A stretch of 64,000 nt of DNA. It comes from Stenotrophomonas rhizophila. Lineage in GTDB: Bacteria > Pseudomonadota > Gammaproteobacteria > Xanthomonadales > Xanthomonadaceae. Positions 8,291 through 16,818 of the stretch are shown piece by piece. The first letter of the stretch is position 1. Each line of letters starts with the position of its first letter. The notes beneath the pieces were generated by a model, which did not search any database, was not told the origin of the DNA, and saw only the letters and a list, made by a program, of their open reading frames with translations. The position numbers were made by a program, and so were the translations under genes. The stretch is from the NCBI RefSeq assembly GCF_001704155.1, contig NZ_CP016294.1, positions 1,547,501 to 1,611,500 of the forward strand. Direction: 5' to 3'.

Positions 8291-9604
8291 TCAACCCGCT
8301 TTCTTACGGATCGGGGTGACGTTGCTGGCGGCCTTGGCTGCCTTCTTCGGCTTCGCCGCAGCCTGCGCGTTGGCGGCGAAGAAATCGCGCACCTTGGGGT
8401 ACACGGTTTCGCGCCAACGACGGCCGCTGAAGATGCCGTAGTGGCCGGCGCCCTCGACCACGAAGTGCTCACGGCGCGCGGCCGGAATGCCGGTGCACAG
8501 TTCCTGCGCCGCTTCGGTCTGGCCCAGGCCGGCGATGTCGTCCAGCTCGCCTTCGATGCTCAGCAGCGCGGTGCCGGTGATCGCACCGGGATCCACAAGC
8601 TCACCCTGCACATACCACTCGCCGCGCGGCAGCAGGAATTCCTGGAACACCACGCGGATGGTATCCAGGTAGTAGCGCGCCGGCATGTCCAGCACTGCGT
8701 TGTATTCGTCGTAGAAGCGGCGGTGCGCATCGGCATCTTCCATGTCGCCCTTGACCAGGTCGGCATAGAAATCCCAATGCGAACTGAAGTGCCGGCTCGG
8801 GTTCATCGACAGGAACCCGGCGTGCTGCAGGAAGCCCGGATACACGCGGCGACCGGCGCCCGGATAACCCGGCGGCACGGTGTGGATCACGTTGTTCTCG
8901 AACCACGACAGCGGGTTCTGGGTGGCCAGGTTGTTCACCGCGGTCGGGCTGCAGCGCGCATCGATCGGGCCGCCCATCATCACCAGCGAACGCGGCGTGG
9001 TTTCGCCACGGCTGGCCATCAGCGAAACGGCGGCCAGCACCGGTACGGTCGGCTGGCACACGCTGACCACGTGCAGTTTCTCGGCACCGAGGTGTCGGAT
9101 GAATTCCTGCACGTAGGCGATGTAATCGTCCAGGCTGAACTCGCCTTCGCTGCCGGGCACCATGCGCGCGTCGACCCAGTCGGTGACGTACACGCGGTGG
9201 TCGCGCAGCAGGGTGCGCACGGTGTCGCGCAGCAGCGTGGCGTGGTGGCCCGACAGCGGCGCCACCACCAGCACGAACGGCTGGTTGAGCATGGTGTTGA
9301 GCTGGTCGGCTTCGTTGCTGTGGCGCTTGAAGCGCAGCAGCTTGCAGAACGGCTTGACGACTTCTTCGTGCACCACGATCGGCACGCGCTCGCCGTCGAC
9401 CTCGATTTCGTTGATGCCCCACTCGGGCTTCTCGTAATCCTTGCCGATGCGATGGAACAGCTCGTTCACCGCGGACAGGCGGTCGGCACCGGGCATCTGC
9501 GACCACCAATGGCCCTGGTTGGCGAAGAACTTGGCGTTGGCCTGGGCCTGGTGCACCCACGGGGCGAGCAGGTTGCGGGTCAATTCATGCAGCTGATAGA
9601 GCAT
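8291..9604 (-). CDS. phaZ: intracellular polyhydroxyalkanoate depolymerase
   Basis: A 437-residue alpha/beta hydrolase of the intracellular PHA depolymerase family, which breaks stored polyhydroxybutyrate granules to oligomers and monomers. The nucleophile is cysteine, not serine: VVSVCQPT places it at residue 183, the same number as the active-site Cys of the Cupriavidus necator enzyme PhaZa1. HYGIFSGRRW near residue 395 carries the catalytic His, and an Asp lies in the intervening strand-loop (SIEGELDDIAG). The C terminus ends in a Lys/Ala-rich tail (AAAKPKKAAKAA). No signal peptide is present, fitting a cytoplasmic granule enzyme. No PHA synthase or phasin gene is in the window. Confidence 0.9.
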   Translation of the reverse strand: MLYQLHELTRNLLAPWVHQAQANAKFFANQGHWWSQMPGADRLSAVNELFHRIGKDYEKPEWGINEIEVDGERVPIVVHEEVVKPFCKLLRFKRHSNEADQLNTMLNQPFVLVVAPLSGHHATLLRDTVRTLLRDHRVYVTDWVDARMVPGSEGEFSLDDYIAYVQEFIRHLGAEKLHVVSVCQPTVPVLAAVSLMASRGETTPRSLVMMGGPIDARCSPTAVNNLATQNPLSWFENNVIHTVPPGYPGAGRRVYPGFLQHAGFLSMNPSRHFSSHWDFYADLVKGDMEDADAHRRFYDEYNAVLDMPARYYLDTIRVVFQEFLLPRGEWYVQGELVDPGAITGTALLSIEGELDDIAGLGQTEAAQELCTGIPAARREHFVVEGAGHYGIFSGRRWRETVYPKVRDFFAANAQAAAKPKKAAKAASNVTPIRKKAG

Positions 9605-9701
9605 GACGTCCGAATATGTATGGTCTTATGTTGCCGCGCAGCATACCTCACCCGGGTCGGGAACGCCTTAATAGGCAGATCCGTCGCAACCGGTCATGAG
9701 A

Positions 9702-10298
9702 TCAACGGCCACTGCGTTCCAGGGCGGCGGCGTGGCCCGCCAGTGCGGGCGACAGCCAGCAGTGCGAACCGAGCGCGGTGAAGCCTTCGGCCGTCAGCTG
9801 GCGCCGGTACCAGGCCGCCGGGCGGGCCTGGAATCCTTCATGGTCACCTTCGAACTCGTCCTCGGCGGTGAACGCCTCCAGGAACGCCACGCCACCGGTG
9901 AGCTCGGCGAAACCGGCCAGGGCGGGGCGCAGCTCGCGGGTGGGCACGTAGTGCATCACGTCCGAACAGACCAGCAGGTCCACCGGCGCGCACGGGCGCA
10001 GCCAGGCGAAATCGCCAACCCGGGCCGGGTGCAGGTTGCGGCTGCGGCCGTAGCGCTGCACCGCATAGTCGCTGCTGTCGAAGCCCATGTACTGCACGCG
10101 CGGGCGCAGCTTGAGCAGCGGCGCGCGCCAGGCGCCTTCACCGGCGCCGATGTCCAGCACGCTGCGGATCGGGCGCTCCAGGTAGTACTCGGCACTGGCG
10201 ACGGCCAGTGCGACCTTGCGCGCCAGGCGCGCCGCGCCGCCGGTCTGGTCGGGCTGGTACCAGCGCTGGAAGTAGGCCTGGTCGTAGGTCTTCTGCAT
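9702..10298 (-). CDS. class I SAM-dependent methyltransferase
   Basis: A 198-residue protein with the Rossmann-type methyltransferase motifs: motif I VLDIGAGEGAW (about residues 47-57, SAM-binding glycine loop), an acidic strand end GFDSSDYA, and DLLVCSDVMHYV as motif IV/post-II. The substrate is unknown; it resembles small methyltransferases seen only in Xanthomonadaceae and relatives. The start at 10298 (MQKTYDQAYF) was chosen because upstream residues are not conserved-looking; 10334 is an alternative. It diverges from hemJ. Confidence 0.8.
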   Translation of the reverse strand: MQKTYDQAYFQRWYQPDQTGGAARLARKVALAVASAEYYLERPIRSVLDIGAGEGAWRAPLLKLRPRVQYMGFDSSDYAVQRYGRSRNLHPARVGDFAWLRPCAPVDLLVCSDVMHYVPTRELRPALAGFAELTGGVAFLEAFTAEDEFEGDHEGFQARPAAWYRRQLTAEGFTALGSHCWLSPALAGHAAALERSGR

Positions 10299-10431
10299 GC
10301 GGGGACAGGGATCGAGGACGGGGTGGGTGCACATGGTAGCCGAGCCCGCTGCGTCGATCTGCCGCGCATGCGCAGCCCGCGTGAATCGGCCAGAATGAAC
10401 AACATCCCAAGCCAGCCGCCGGAGCAAGTGC

Positions 10432-10887
10432 ATGCAGTCCTACTACTGGGTCAAGACCTTCCACCTGCTGTTCGTGGTGGCGTGGATGGCGGCGGTGTTC
10501 TACCTGCCGCGGATCCTGGTGAACCTGAGTGAGACCGCCGGGCAGCTGCCCGTCGTGGAGCGCCTGCAGCTGATGGGCCTGCGCCTGTACAAGTTCGGCC
10601 ACATGATGTTCGGCCTCGCGCTGATCCTGGGGCTGGTGCTGTGGTTGGGCTACCGGGTGATTCCGGACTTCCCCACCATGGTCGCGCCAGGTGCGGCAGG
10701 CTGGCTGCACGCCAAACTGGGGCTGGTGGTGCTGCTGCTGGTGTACTACTCGTGGACCGGGCGGCTGCTGAAGGGCGCGGTGAAGGGCAAGGTGCTGCCG
10801 TCGTCGCGCGCGCTGCGCTGGTTCAATGAACTGCCGCTGGTGCTGTTCATCGGCGTGGTCTGGCTGGTGTTGGCCAAGCCGTTCTGA
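10432..10887 (+). CDS. hemJ: HemJ/CopD-like membrane protein, probable protoporphyrinogen oxidase
   Basis: A 151-residue four-helix membrane protein. The first helix carries YYWVKTFHLLFVVAWMAAVFYLPRI, with the conserved His (residue 11) and Trp, followed by LYKFGHMMFG and WLHAKLGLVVLLLVYYSW, the blocks that define HemJ (UPF0093). HemJ catalyses protoporphyrinogen IX oxidation in many proteobacteria lacking HemG/HemY. The length fits (about 140-150). A different CopD-family role is possible because the two groups are related. A bidirectional terminator follows, separating it from accA on the other strand. Confidence 0.75.
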   Translation: MQSYYWVKTFHLLFVVAWMAAVFYLPRILVNLSETAGQLPVVERLQLMGLRLYKFGHMMFGLALILGLVLWLGYRVIPDFPTMVAPGAAGWLHAKLGLVVLLLVYYSWTGRLLKGAVKGKVLPSSRALRWFNELPLVLFIGVVWLVLAKPF

Positions 10888-10892
10888 GGGAC

Positions 10893-10924
10893 AAAAAAAC
10901 CGGGCGCATGGCCCGGTTCTTCTT
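10893..10924. terminator. bidirectional Rho-independent terminator (hemJ / accA)
   Basis: AACCGGGC at 10898-10905 pairs with GCCCGGTT at 10911-10918. An A-tract precedes and a T-rich run follows, so it can stop transcription from hemJ (+) and from accA (-). Confidence 0.85.
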
Positions 10925-10944
10925 GCCGCAACCGCAACGGCCGA

Positions 10945-11904
10945 TCAGGCCGTTTCGTAGGCGCCGTAGCTGCGCAGGCGCTCGTAACGCTTCTGCAGCA
11001 GGTCTTCGGTGGACAGCTTCTCCAGCGCGTCCAGCTCGTTGAGCAGCACGGCCTTCAGGCGCTTGGCCATCTGGTTCGGATTGCGGTGCGCGCCGCCGGT
11101 CGGCTCGCGCACGACCTTGTCGACCAGGCCCAGGCTCTTCAGGCGCGGCGCGGTCAGGCCCAGCTGTTCGGCGGCATCCTTGGCCTTGCCCGCATCCTTC
11201 CACAGGATCGAGGCGCAGCCTTCCGGGCTGATGGTGGAATACACGCTGTATTCCAGCATCACGGTGCGGTCGCCCACGCCCAGCGCCAGCGCGCCGCCGG
11301 AGCCGCCTTCGCCGATCACGGTGCAGATCACCGGCACCTTCAGTTCGGCCATTTCCATCAGGTTGCGCGCGATCGCTTCGGACTGGCCACGCGATTCGGC
11401 ATCGATGCCCGGCCAGGCACCGGCGGTGTCGATCAGGGTCAGCACCGGCAGGCCGAAGCGCTCGGCCATCTTCATCAGGCGCAGCGCCTTGCGGTAGCCC
11501 TCCGGCTTGGGCATGCCGAAGTTGCGCTTGATCTTTTCCTTGGTGTCGCGGCCCTTCTGGTGGCCGATCAGCATCACCGACCGGCCGCCGATGCGGGCCA
11601 GGCCGCCCATGATGGCCTTGTCGTCGGCGAAGGCGCGGTCGCCGGCCAGTTCCTGGAACTCATCGCAGAAGATGCGGATGTAGTCGGCGGTGTAGGGGCG
11701 CGAAGGGTGGCGGGCCAGCTGCAGCACCTGCCACGAGGTCAGGTTGCGGAAGATCTGCGCGGTACGCAGCCGCAGCTTGTCCTGCAGGGTGCGCACTTCG
11801 GCCTCGACATTGACCGCCGGGCCGGCGCTTGCGCTGCGCAGCTCCTGGATCTTTGCCTCCAGATCAGCGATGGGTTGCTCGAAGTCGAGGTAGTTCGGAT
11901 TCAT
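10945..11904 (-). CDS. accA: acetyl-CoA carboxylase carboxyltransferase subunit alpha
   Basis: A 319-residue protein matching AccA along its whole length: N-terminal coiled region ([18 protein letters not shown]), [20 protein letters not shown], the CoA/biotin-site glycine motif [12 protein letters not shown] (about residues 204-215) and the C-terminal [15 protein letters not shown]. With AccD it transfers carboxyl from biotin to acetyl-CoA to give malonyl-CoA, the first step of fatty acid synthesis. It is the last gene of the leftward block, 79 bases after dnaE, the order known from E. coli. Confidence 0.97.
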   Translation of the reverse strand: MNPNYLDFEQPIADLEAKIQELRSASAGPAVNVEAEVRTLQDKLRLRTAQIFRNLTSWQVLQLARHPSRPYTADYIRIFCDEFQELAGDRAFADDKAIMGGLARIGGRSVMLIGHQKGRDTKEKIKRNFGMPKPEGYRKALRLMKMAERFGLPVLTLIDTAGAWPGIDAESRGQSEAIARNLMEMAELKVPVICTVIGEGGSGGALALGVGDRTVMLEYSVYSTISPEGCASILWKDAGKAKDAAEQLGLTAPRLKSLGLVDKVVREPTGGAHRNPNQMAKRLKAVLLNELDALEKLSTEDLLQKRYERLRSYGAYETA

Positions 11905-11983
11905 CGGAAGCCGTCGTGAAGAAAAGAGGGAAAGTGTAGCCGAATGCGTCTAAATGCCCCGTACGCCGTCGTCTGGTCGGGGG

Positions 11984-14900
11984 CTAGTTCGCCCATGGCG
12001 GGCTGTACCGGACTTTCAGCGTCCGGACTGCCGGGTCGGCCCGCAGGGCGTCCACCAGCTGGCTGTCCACGCGCACGGCGGTGTCGCCGGCCACGTCCAA
12101 CATGCCGGCTACCGGGCCCTGCTCGGTGCCCAGCAGCAGGTCCAGGCGCAGGGGGGTGCGGCCGGGCCGGTGGCGGTCGAGCAGGCCGTTCACCCGCGCC
12201 CAGACCGGGTCGCCCTGGCGCAGGTCCAGGCGCAGCGACAGGCGGGTGGCGTAATTGGCGCAGATTTCCTCGAAGTCCCAGCACTGGCGGATGCGCAGGG
12301 CATAGCCGCCGTTGAACTCGTCCTCGCGCAGGCCGCCCTTGACCACCAGGATGCGGTCCTTGGTCATCAGGTGGCCGAACTCGGCCAGGCCATCGGTGAA
12401 CGCGCTGCATTCGACCCGGCCCTTGCCGTCTTCGAGCTGCATGAACACCTGGCTTTCGCCCTTGCGGCGCACGCCGACCACCAGGCCGGCCAGGATCACC
12501 GGGGTTTCCTGGCGCCAGGCGCGCTTTTCGCCATCCTTGCTGGGCCGGGCAGGGGGAATCAGTTTTTCCAGCATGCCCAGGTCGGTGCCGACCAGTTCCT
12601 TGACGTCGTCGGCGTGCGGGTCGAACGGATGGCCACTGAGGTAGAACCCCAGCGTTTCGCGTTCGCCGTCCAGCAGTTGGCCCAGCCCCCATTCCTTGGC
12701 TTCAGGCAGGTCCAGCTGCAGCGCGGTGCTGACCGGGTCCGGCGCGCCGAACAGCGAGTTCTGGCCGGAGGCCTTCTCGCGCGACATCTGGTCGGTGGCC
12801 TTGAGCACTTCAGGCAGCTGCAGCATCAACGAAGCGCGGTTCTTGCCGAGGCCATCGAGCGCGCCGCAGTTGATCATCGCTTCAAGCGTGCGCCGATTGA
12901 GCTTGCCCGATTCGATGCGCATGCAGAAATCCAGCAGCGAGGCGTAGCGGCCCTTGGCGAGGCGCTCGTCGACCACCGCTTCGCAGGCACCCTGGCCCAC
13001 GCCCTTGATGGCGCCCAGGCCGTACTGGATGGTGTCGGCGCTGGAGGCTTCGAACATGTACGCCGATTCGTTCACGCGCGGCGGCAGCACGGTCAGGCCG
13101 AGGTTGCGCACTTCGGCCAGGAAGCCCACCACCTTGTCGGTGTTGTCCATGTCCGAGGACAGCGTGGCCGCCATGAACTCGGCCGGGTAATGACGCTTGA
13201 GCCAGGCGGTCTGGTAGCTGACCAGCGCGTAGGCGGCAGCGTGCGATTTGTTGAAGCCGTAGCCGGCGAACTTCTCCATCAGGTCGAAGATTTCGTCGGC
13301 CTTGGGGCCGTCCACGCCGCCCTTGGCCGCACCCTCGCGGAAGATCTCGCGGTGCTTGGCCATTTCGGCCGGCACCTTCTTGCCCATCGCGCGGCGCAGC
13401 AGGTCGGCGCCGCCGAGCGAGTAACCGCCGACGATCTGCGCCATCTGCATCACCTGCTCCTGGTACACCATGATGCCGTAGGTGTCTTTCAGGATCGCTT
13501 CGGTACGCGGATCGGGATAGATGATCTCTTCCTGGCCGTGCTTACGCGCGTTGAAGGAGGGAATCAGGTCCATCGGGCCGGGGCGATACAGCGACACCAG
13601 CGCGATGAGGTCTTCGAAGCGGTCGGGGCGCGCGTCCTTCAGCAGGCGGCGCATGCCCGAGGATTCGAACTGGAAGACCGCGCCGGTGTTGCCGTTGGCG
13701 AAGATGTCCTTGTAGGTGGGCGCATCGTCCAGCGGCAGCGCGGTGATGTCGATCGGCGGAATGCCGGCGCGGGCATGGCGCTTGTTGATCGCCTTGACCG
13801 CCCAGTCGATGATCGTCAGCGTGCGCAGGCCGAGGAAGTCGAACTTCACCAGGCCGATTTCTTCGACGTCGTTCTTGTCGAACTGGGTGACCGGGTTGCG
13901 GCCACGGCCGCCTTCATCGTGTTCGGCGAACAGCGGGCAGAATTCGGCCAGCGGTTCCGGCGCGATCACCACGCCGCCGGCATGCTTGCCGGCGTTGCGG
14001 GTAAGGTCTTCGAGCTGGCGCGCCAGGTCGATCAGGTCGCGCACGTCGTCTTCGTTCTGGTAGCGCTGGATCAACTCCGGCGATGCCATTTCCGAATCCT
14101 TGCCTTCGCCCATCGCATCCTTGAGCGAAATGCCCAGGATGTTGGGAATCAGCTTGGAAACCCCATCGACCAGGCCATACGGGAAACCGAGCACGCGCCC
14201 GGAATCGCGCACCACGGCCTTGGCGGCCATGGTGCCGTAGGTGATGATCTGGCTGACGCGTTCGCGGCCGTACTTGCGCGCGACGTAGTCGATGACTTCG
14301 TCGCGGCGGTCCATGCAGAAGTCGATGTCGAAGTCGGGCATCGACACGCGTTCGGGGTTGAGGAACCGCTCGAACAGCAGGTTGTACGGAATCGGATCCA
14401 GATCGGTGATCTGCAGCGCCCAGGCCACCAGCGAACCGGCACCGGAACCACGGCCGGGGCCGATTGGAATACCCTGGTTCTTACCCCACTGGATGAAGTC
14501 GGCCACGATCAGGAAGTAGCCGGGGAACCCCATCTTGATGATGGTGGCCAGCTCGAATTCCAGCCGTTCGAAATAGTCCTCGCGGGTTTTGCCTTCAGCC
14601 AGCGGATTCTTTTCCAGGCGGGCTTCCAGGCCCTTGCGCGATTCGCTGCAGATCCAGCTGTCCAGCGTTTCGTTTTCCGGCACCGGGTAGTTGGGCAGGA
14701 AGTAGGTACCCAGCCGCATTTCGATGTTGCAGCGTTCGGCCAGCGCCAACGTGTTGTCGATCGCATCGGGGATGTCGGCGAACAGCGCGCACATCTCTTC
14801 GGGCGATTTGAGGTACTGCTGGTCGCTGTAGTCGCGCGGGCGCTTGGGATCGTCCAGCACGCGGCCGGAGGAAATGCACACGCGGGCTTCGTGCGCGCTG

Positions 14901-15565
14901 AAATCGTCCGGGCGCAGGAAGCGCACGTCGTTGCTGGCCACCACGGGCAGGCCACGCTGGCCGGCGGCCACCAGGGCAAACTGGTTGAACGCTTCTTCGC
15001 CTTCGCGACCGGTACGGGTCAGCTCCAGATGCAGGCCATCGCCGAACACGCGCTGCCAGTCGGCGAGCTGCTGCTCGGCCAGGTCATGCCGGCCTTCGCC
15101 GGCCAGACGCCCGGCCAGGCTGTCGCGGCCAGCCAGGGCAAACAGGTTGTGGCAACCGCCCTTGAGCCAGTCGGGGTGCACCGCCACGCCGCCTTCAGGG
15201 CGGTGGCCTTCCATCCAGGCACGAGTGAGCAGGCGCGACAGGCTGAGATAGCCTTCGCGGTCGCGGCAGAGCAGGGTCATGCGCCAGGGGGTCATGCCCT
15301 CTTCGGCGATCATGATGTCGGCACCGGCGATCGGCTTGATGCCGACCGTTTCAGCGGCCTTGTAGAACTTGACCAGCGCGAACAGGTTGTTCAGGTCGGT
15401 CACTGCCAACGCGGGCAGGTTCAGTTCGACGGCGCGGCTGAGCAGGTTGGCCTGCTTGGCCTTTTTCGGGTCAGCCTGATCCGGTTTCGCCGGGACACGG
15501 ATGGTCGAATCCGCCAGCGAAAACTCGGTGTGGACGTGCAGATGTACGAAACGGGAAGTGGACAT
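11984..15565 (-). CDS. dnaE: DNA polymerase III subunit alpha
   Basis: A 1193-residue replicative polymerase. The N-terminal PHP domain opens with FVHLHVHTEFSLADSTIR. The palm contains PDFDIDFCMDRRDEV, the two catalytic aspartates of the DnaE1 class, and the third lies downstream near GLVKFDFLGLRTL. The C-terminal OB fold (VILAGLVVGVRRKGE) and the tail complete the E. coli-type architecture; the length is slightly above E. coli DnaE (1160). There is a long non-coding stretch (593 bases) of large palindromes between rnhB and this gene, so dnaE probably has its own promoter rather than being read only from the lpx operon. Confidence 0.97.
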   Translation of the reverse strand: MSTSRFVHLHVHTEFSLADSTIRVPAKPDQADPKKAKQANLLSRAVELNLPALAVTDLNNLFALVKFYKAAETVGIKPIAGADIMIAEEGMTPWRMTLLCRDREGYLSLSRLLTRAWMEGHRPEGGVAVHPDWLKGGCHNLFALAGRDSLAGRLAGEGRHDLAEQQLADWQRVFGDGLHLELTRTGREGEEAFNQFALVAAGQRGLPVVASNDVRFLRPDDFSAHEARVCISSGRVLDDPKRPRDYSDQQYLKSPEEMCALFADIPDAIDNTLALAERCNIEMRLGTYFLPNYPVPENETLDSWICSESRKGLEARLEKNPLAEGKTREDYFERLEFELATIIKMGFPGYFLIVADFIQWGKNQGIPIGPGRGSGAGSLVAWALQITDLDPIPYNLLFERFLNPERVSMPDFDIDFCMDRRDEVIDYVARKYGRERVSQIITYGTMAAKAVVRDSGRVLGFPYGLVDGVSKLIPNILGISLKDAMGEGKDSEMASPELIQRYQNEDDVRDLIDLARQLEDLTRNAGKHAGGVVIAPEPLAEFCPLFAEHDEGGRGRNPVTQFDKNDVEEIGLVKFDFLGLRTLTIIDWAVKAINKRHARAGIPPIDITALPLDDAPTYKDIFANGNTGAVFQFESSGMRRLLKDARPDRFEDLIALVSLYRPGPMDLIPSFNARKHGQEEIIYPDPRTEAILKDTYGIMVYQEQVMQMAQIVGGYSLGGADLLRRAMGKKVPAEMAKHREIFREGAAKGGVDGPKADEIFDLMEKFAGYGFNKSHAAAYALVSYQTAWLKRHYPAEFMAATLSSDMDNTDKVVGFLAEVRNLGLTVLPPRVNESAYMFEASSADTIQYGLGAIKGVGQGACEAVVDERLAKGRYASLLDFCMRIESGKLNRRTLEAMINCGALDGLGKNRASLMLQLPEVLKATDQMSREKASGQNSLFGAPDPVSTALQLDLPEAKEWGLGQLLDGERETLGFYLSGHPFDPHADDVKELVGTDLGMLEKLIPPARPSKDGEKRAWRQETPVILAGLVVGVRRKGESQVFMQLEDGKGRVECSAFTDGLAEFGHLMTKDRILVVKGGLREDEFNGGYALRIRQCWDFEEICANYATRLSLRLDLRQGDPVWARVNGLLDRHRPGRTPLRLDLLLGTEQGPVAGMLDVAGDTAVRVDSQLVDALRADPAVRTLKVRYSPPWAN

Positions 15566-15648
15566 GCCGGGCCAATGTAATGCCCGGTCAGGGTAGCCGC
15601 GCGGGGCAGCCCGAACAAGGCTTGACAGGGCGTTGGGTTAAGGCGGAA

Positions 15649-15686
15649 GCCGAGCCAAAGCCAAAGCCGAAGCCAAAGCCAAAGCG
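15649..15686 (+). repeat. hexanucleotide tandem repeat (GCCAAA/GCCGAA)
   Basis: Six units of GCC(A/G)A(A/G), mostly GCCAAA, stand directly before the left flank (GGCGGTTGGGC) of the palindromic element at 15710-15904. A related tract in reverse orientation lies at 16112-16141. Confidence 0.75.
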
Positions 15687-15709
15687 CTTGGGCGGTTGGG
15701 CTATCGGCT

Positions 15710-15904
15710 GGGGCGGCGCCGGGGGCAGGGGTACGGGACGCGCCGTAAACCGCCCTCCGGGCCCCGGCCCAACCGCCAGCGGTTGGGCGTTCAGTCGCAC
15801 GCGAGGCAGTGCCTCGCAAGCAGTGCGGCTTCACCCCTGGGGGCTCTCTTGCAACATCCATGTTGCAAGGAAAGGTCCCGTACCCCTGCCCCCGGCGCCG
15901 CCCC
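15710..15904 (+). repeat. large palindromic element, copy A1
   Basis: Outer arms 15710-15739 and 15875-15904 are a perfect 30-base inverted repeat. The inner hairpin has arms 15848-15857 and 15860-15869 (CTTGCAACAT-CC-ATGTTGCAAG). After the left arm comes the family segment CGCCGTAAACC, and before the hairpin CCCCTGGGGGCTC. In this copy the two halves are separated by about 80 extra bases that hold two more hairpins (15767-15775 with 15780-15788, and GCGAGGC/GCCTCGC near 15800). Any open frame through it is an accident of composition. Confidence 0.85.
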
Positions 15905-15985
15905 CAACGGAAGGTCGGCTCGCACGGAAAAGCGGGAGCAAGGGCTCCGCCTTTGACCTCCGTTGGGCACCAGCCAACTGTCAAA

Positions 15986-16090
15986 GGGCGGCGGGGGTGG
16001 GTTTGCGGGACCGTAGAGCGCCATGGATGGCGCGAACGAGCTTACATGGACGTACTTGCAGCGTGTCCCGCAAACCCACACCCGCCGCCC
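15986..16090 (-). repeat. large palindromic element, copy A2
   Basis: Outer arms 15986-16011 and 16065-16090 match at 25 of 26 positions as an inverted repeat. The inner hairpin is GCGCCAT-GG-ATGGCGC at 16018-16033. It lies in the opposite orientation to A1, 81 bases away. Its arm sequence (GGGTTTGCGGGAC) differs from A1 yet remains self-complementary. Confidence 0.85.
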
Positions 16091-16111
16091 AAGCCAGCCG
16101 AACCGGAAGTG

Positions 16112-16141
16112 CCGCTTTTGCTTTTGCTTTTGCTTTGGCTG
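16112..16141 (-). repeat. hexanucleotide tandem repeat (AAAAGC/AAAGCC)
   Basis: Four units of GCTTTT/GCTTTG next to the outer end of copy A2, mirroring the tract at 15649-15686. Together they bracket the rnhB-dnaE intergenic block. Confidence 0.7.
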
Positions 16142-16158
16142 TTGCGGTTGCTGTTGCG

Positions 16159-16818
16159 TCAGACAGCAGCAACCAACGCGCTGTCCAGGCAATCACGCAC
16201 GGGCGCGAAGCTGCGGCGGTGGTGGGGGCAGGGGCCGTGGGTGCGCAGGGCGGCGAGGTGGGCCGGGGTGCCGTAGCCCTTGTGCTGGTCGAAGCCGTAT
16301 TCGGGGTGCTGCTCGTGCAGCTGGAGCATGTAGCGGTCGCGGCTGACCTTGGCCAGGATCGAGGCCGCCATGATCGCGCGGTCGAGCGCGTCGCCACCGA
16401 CCAGCGCCTGCGCGGGGCAGGGCAGGCCCTTGGGTACCACGTTGCCGTCGATGCGCGCGAACTGCGCCACGTGCGCGACCGCCTCGACCGCCCGGCGCAT
16501 GCCCAGCATCGTGGCCTGGTAGATGTTGAGCGTGTCGATCTCCGTCACGTCCACCATCACCACCTGGAAGGCCAGCGCACGCTGCTGGATCCTGTCGAAC
16601 AGCTGGTCGCGGCGGATCGCCGTGAGCTGCTTGGAATCGTCCAGCCCGTTCAGACGCGGGCGGTCCGGGCAGAACACCACCGCCGCTACCGCCACCGGGC
16701 CGGCCAGCGGCCCGCGACCGGCTTCGTCCACCCCCGCCACATAGCGCGGCGCGACCGTCGCCAGCGCCGCCCCGTCGAACAGCGCCAGCGAGGCCGCCGC
16801 AGCGTGGCGGCGGCTCAT
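16159..16818 (-). CDS. rnhB: ribonuclease HII
   Basis: A 219-residue RNase [20 protein letters not shown] (about residues 26-42) holds the first catalytic Asp-Glu pair; [20 protein letters not shown] and [22 protein letters not shown] supply the remaining acidic residues and the GRG/substrate loop, and [10 protein letters not shown] is the C-terminal signature. It removes ribonucleotides from DNA and RNA-DNA hybrids. The start at 16818 overlaps the lpxB stop by ATGA (16815-16818), indicating translational coupling in the lpx operon. Confidence 0.96.
   Translation of the reverse strand: MSRRHAAAASLALFDGAALATVAPRYVAGVDEAGRGPLAGPVAVAAVVFCPDRPRLNGLDDSKQLTAIRRDQLFDRIQQRALAFQVVMVDVTEIDTLNIYQATMLGMRRAVEAVAHVAQFARIDGNVVPKGLPCPAQALVGGDALDRAIMAASILAKVSRDRYMLQLHEQHPEYGFDQHKGYGTPAHLAALRTHGPCPHHRRSFAPVRDCLDSALVAAV

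Noticed and set aside
15710-16090. Integron attC sites
   Set aside because: The palindromes lack the RYYYAAC/GTTRRRY core sites and no cassette genes or integrase lie nearby.
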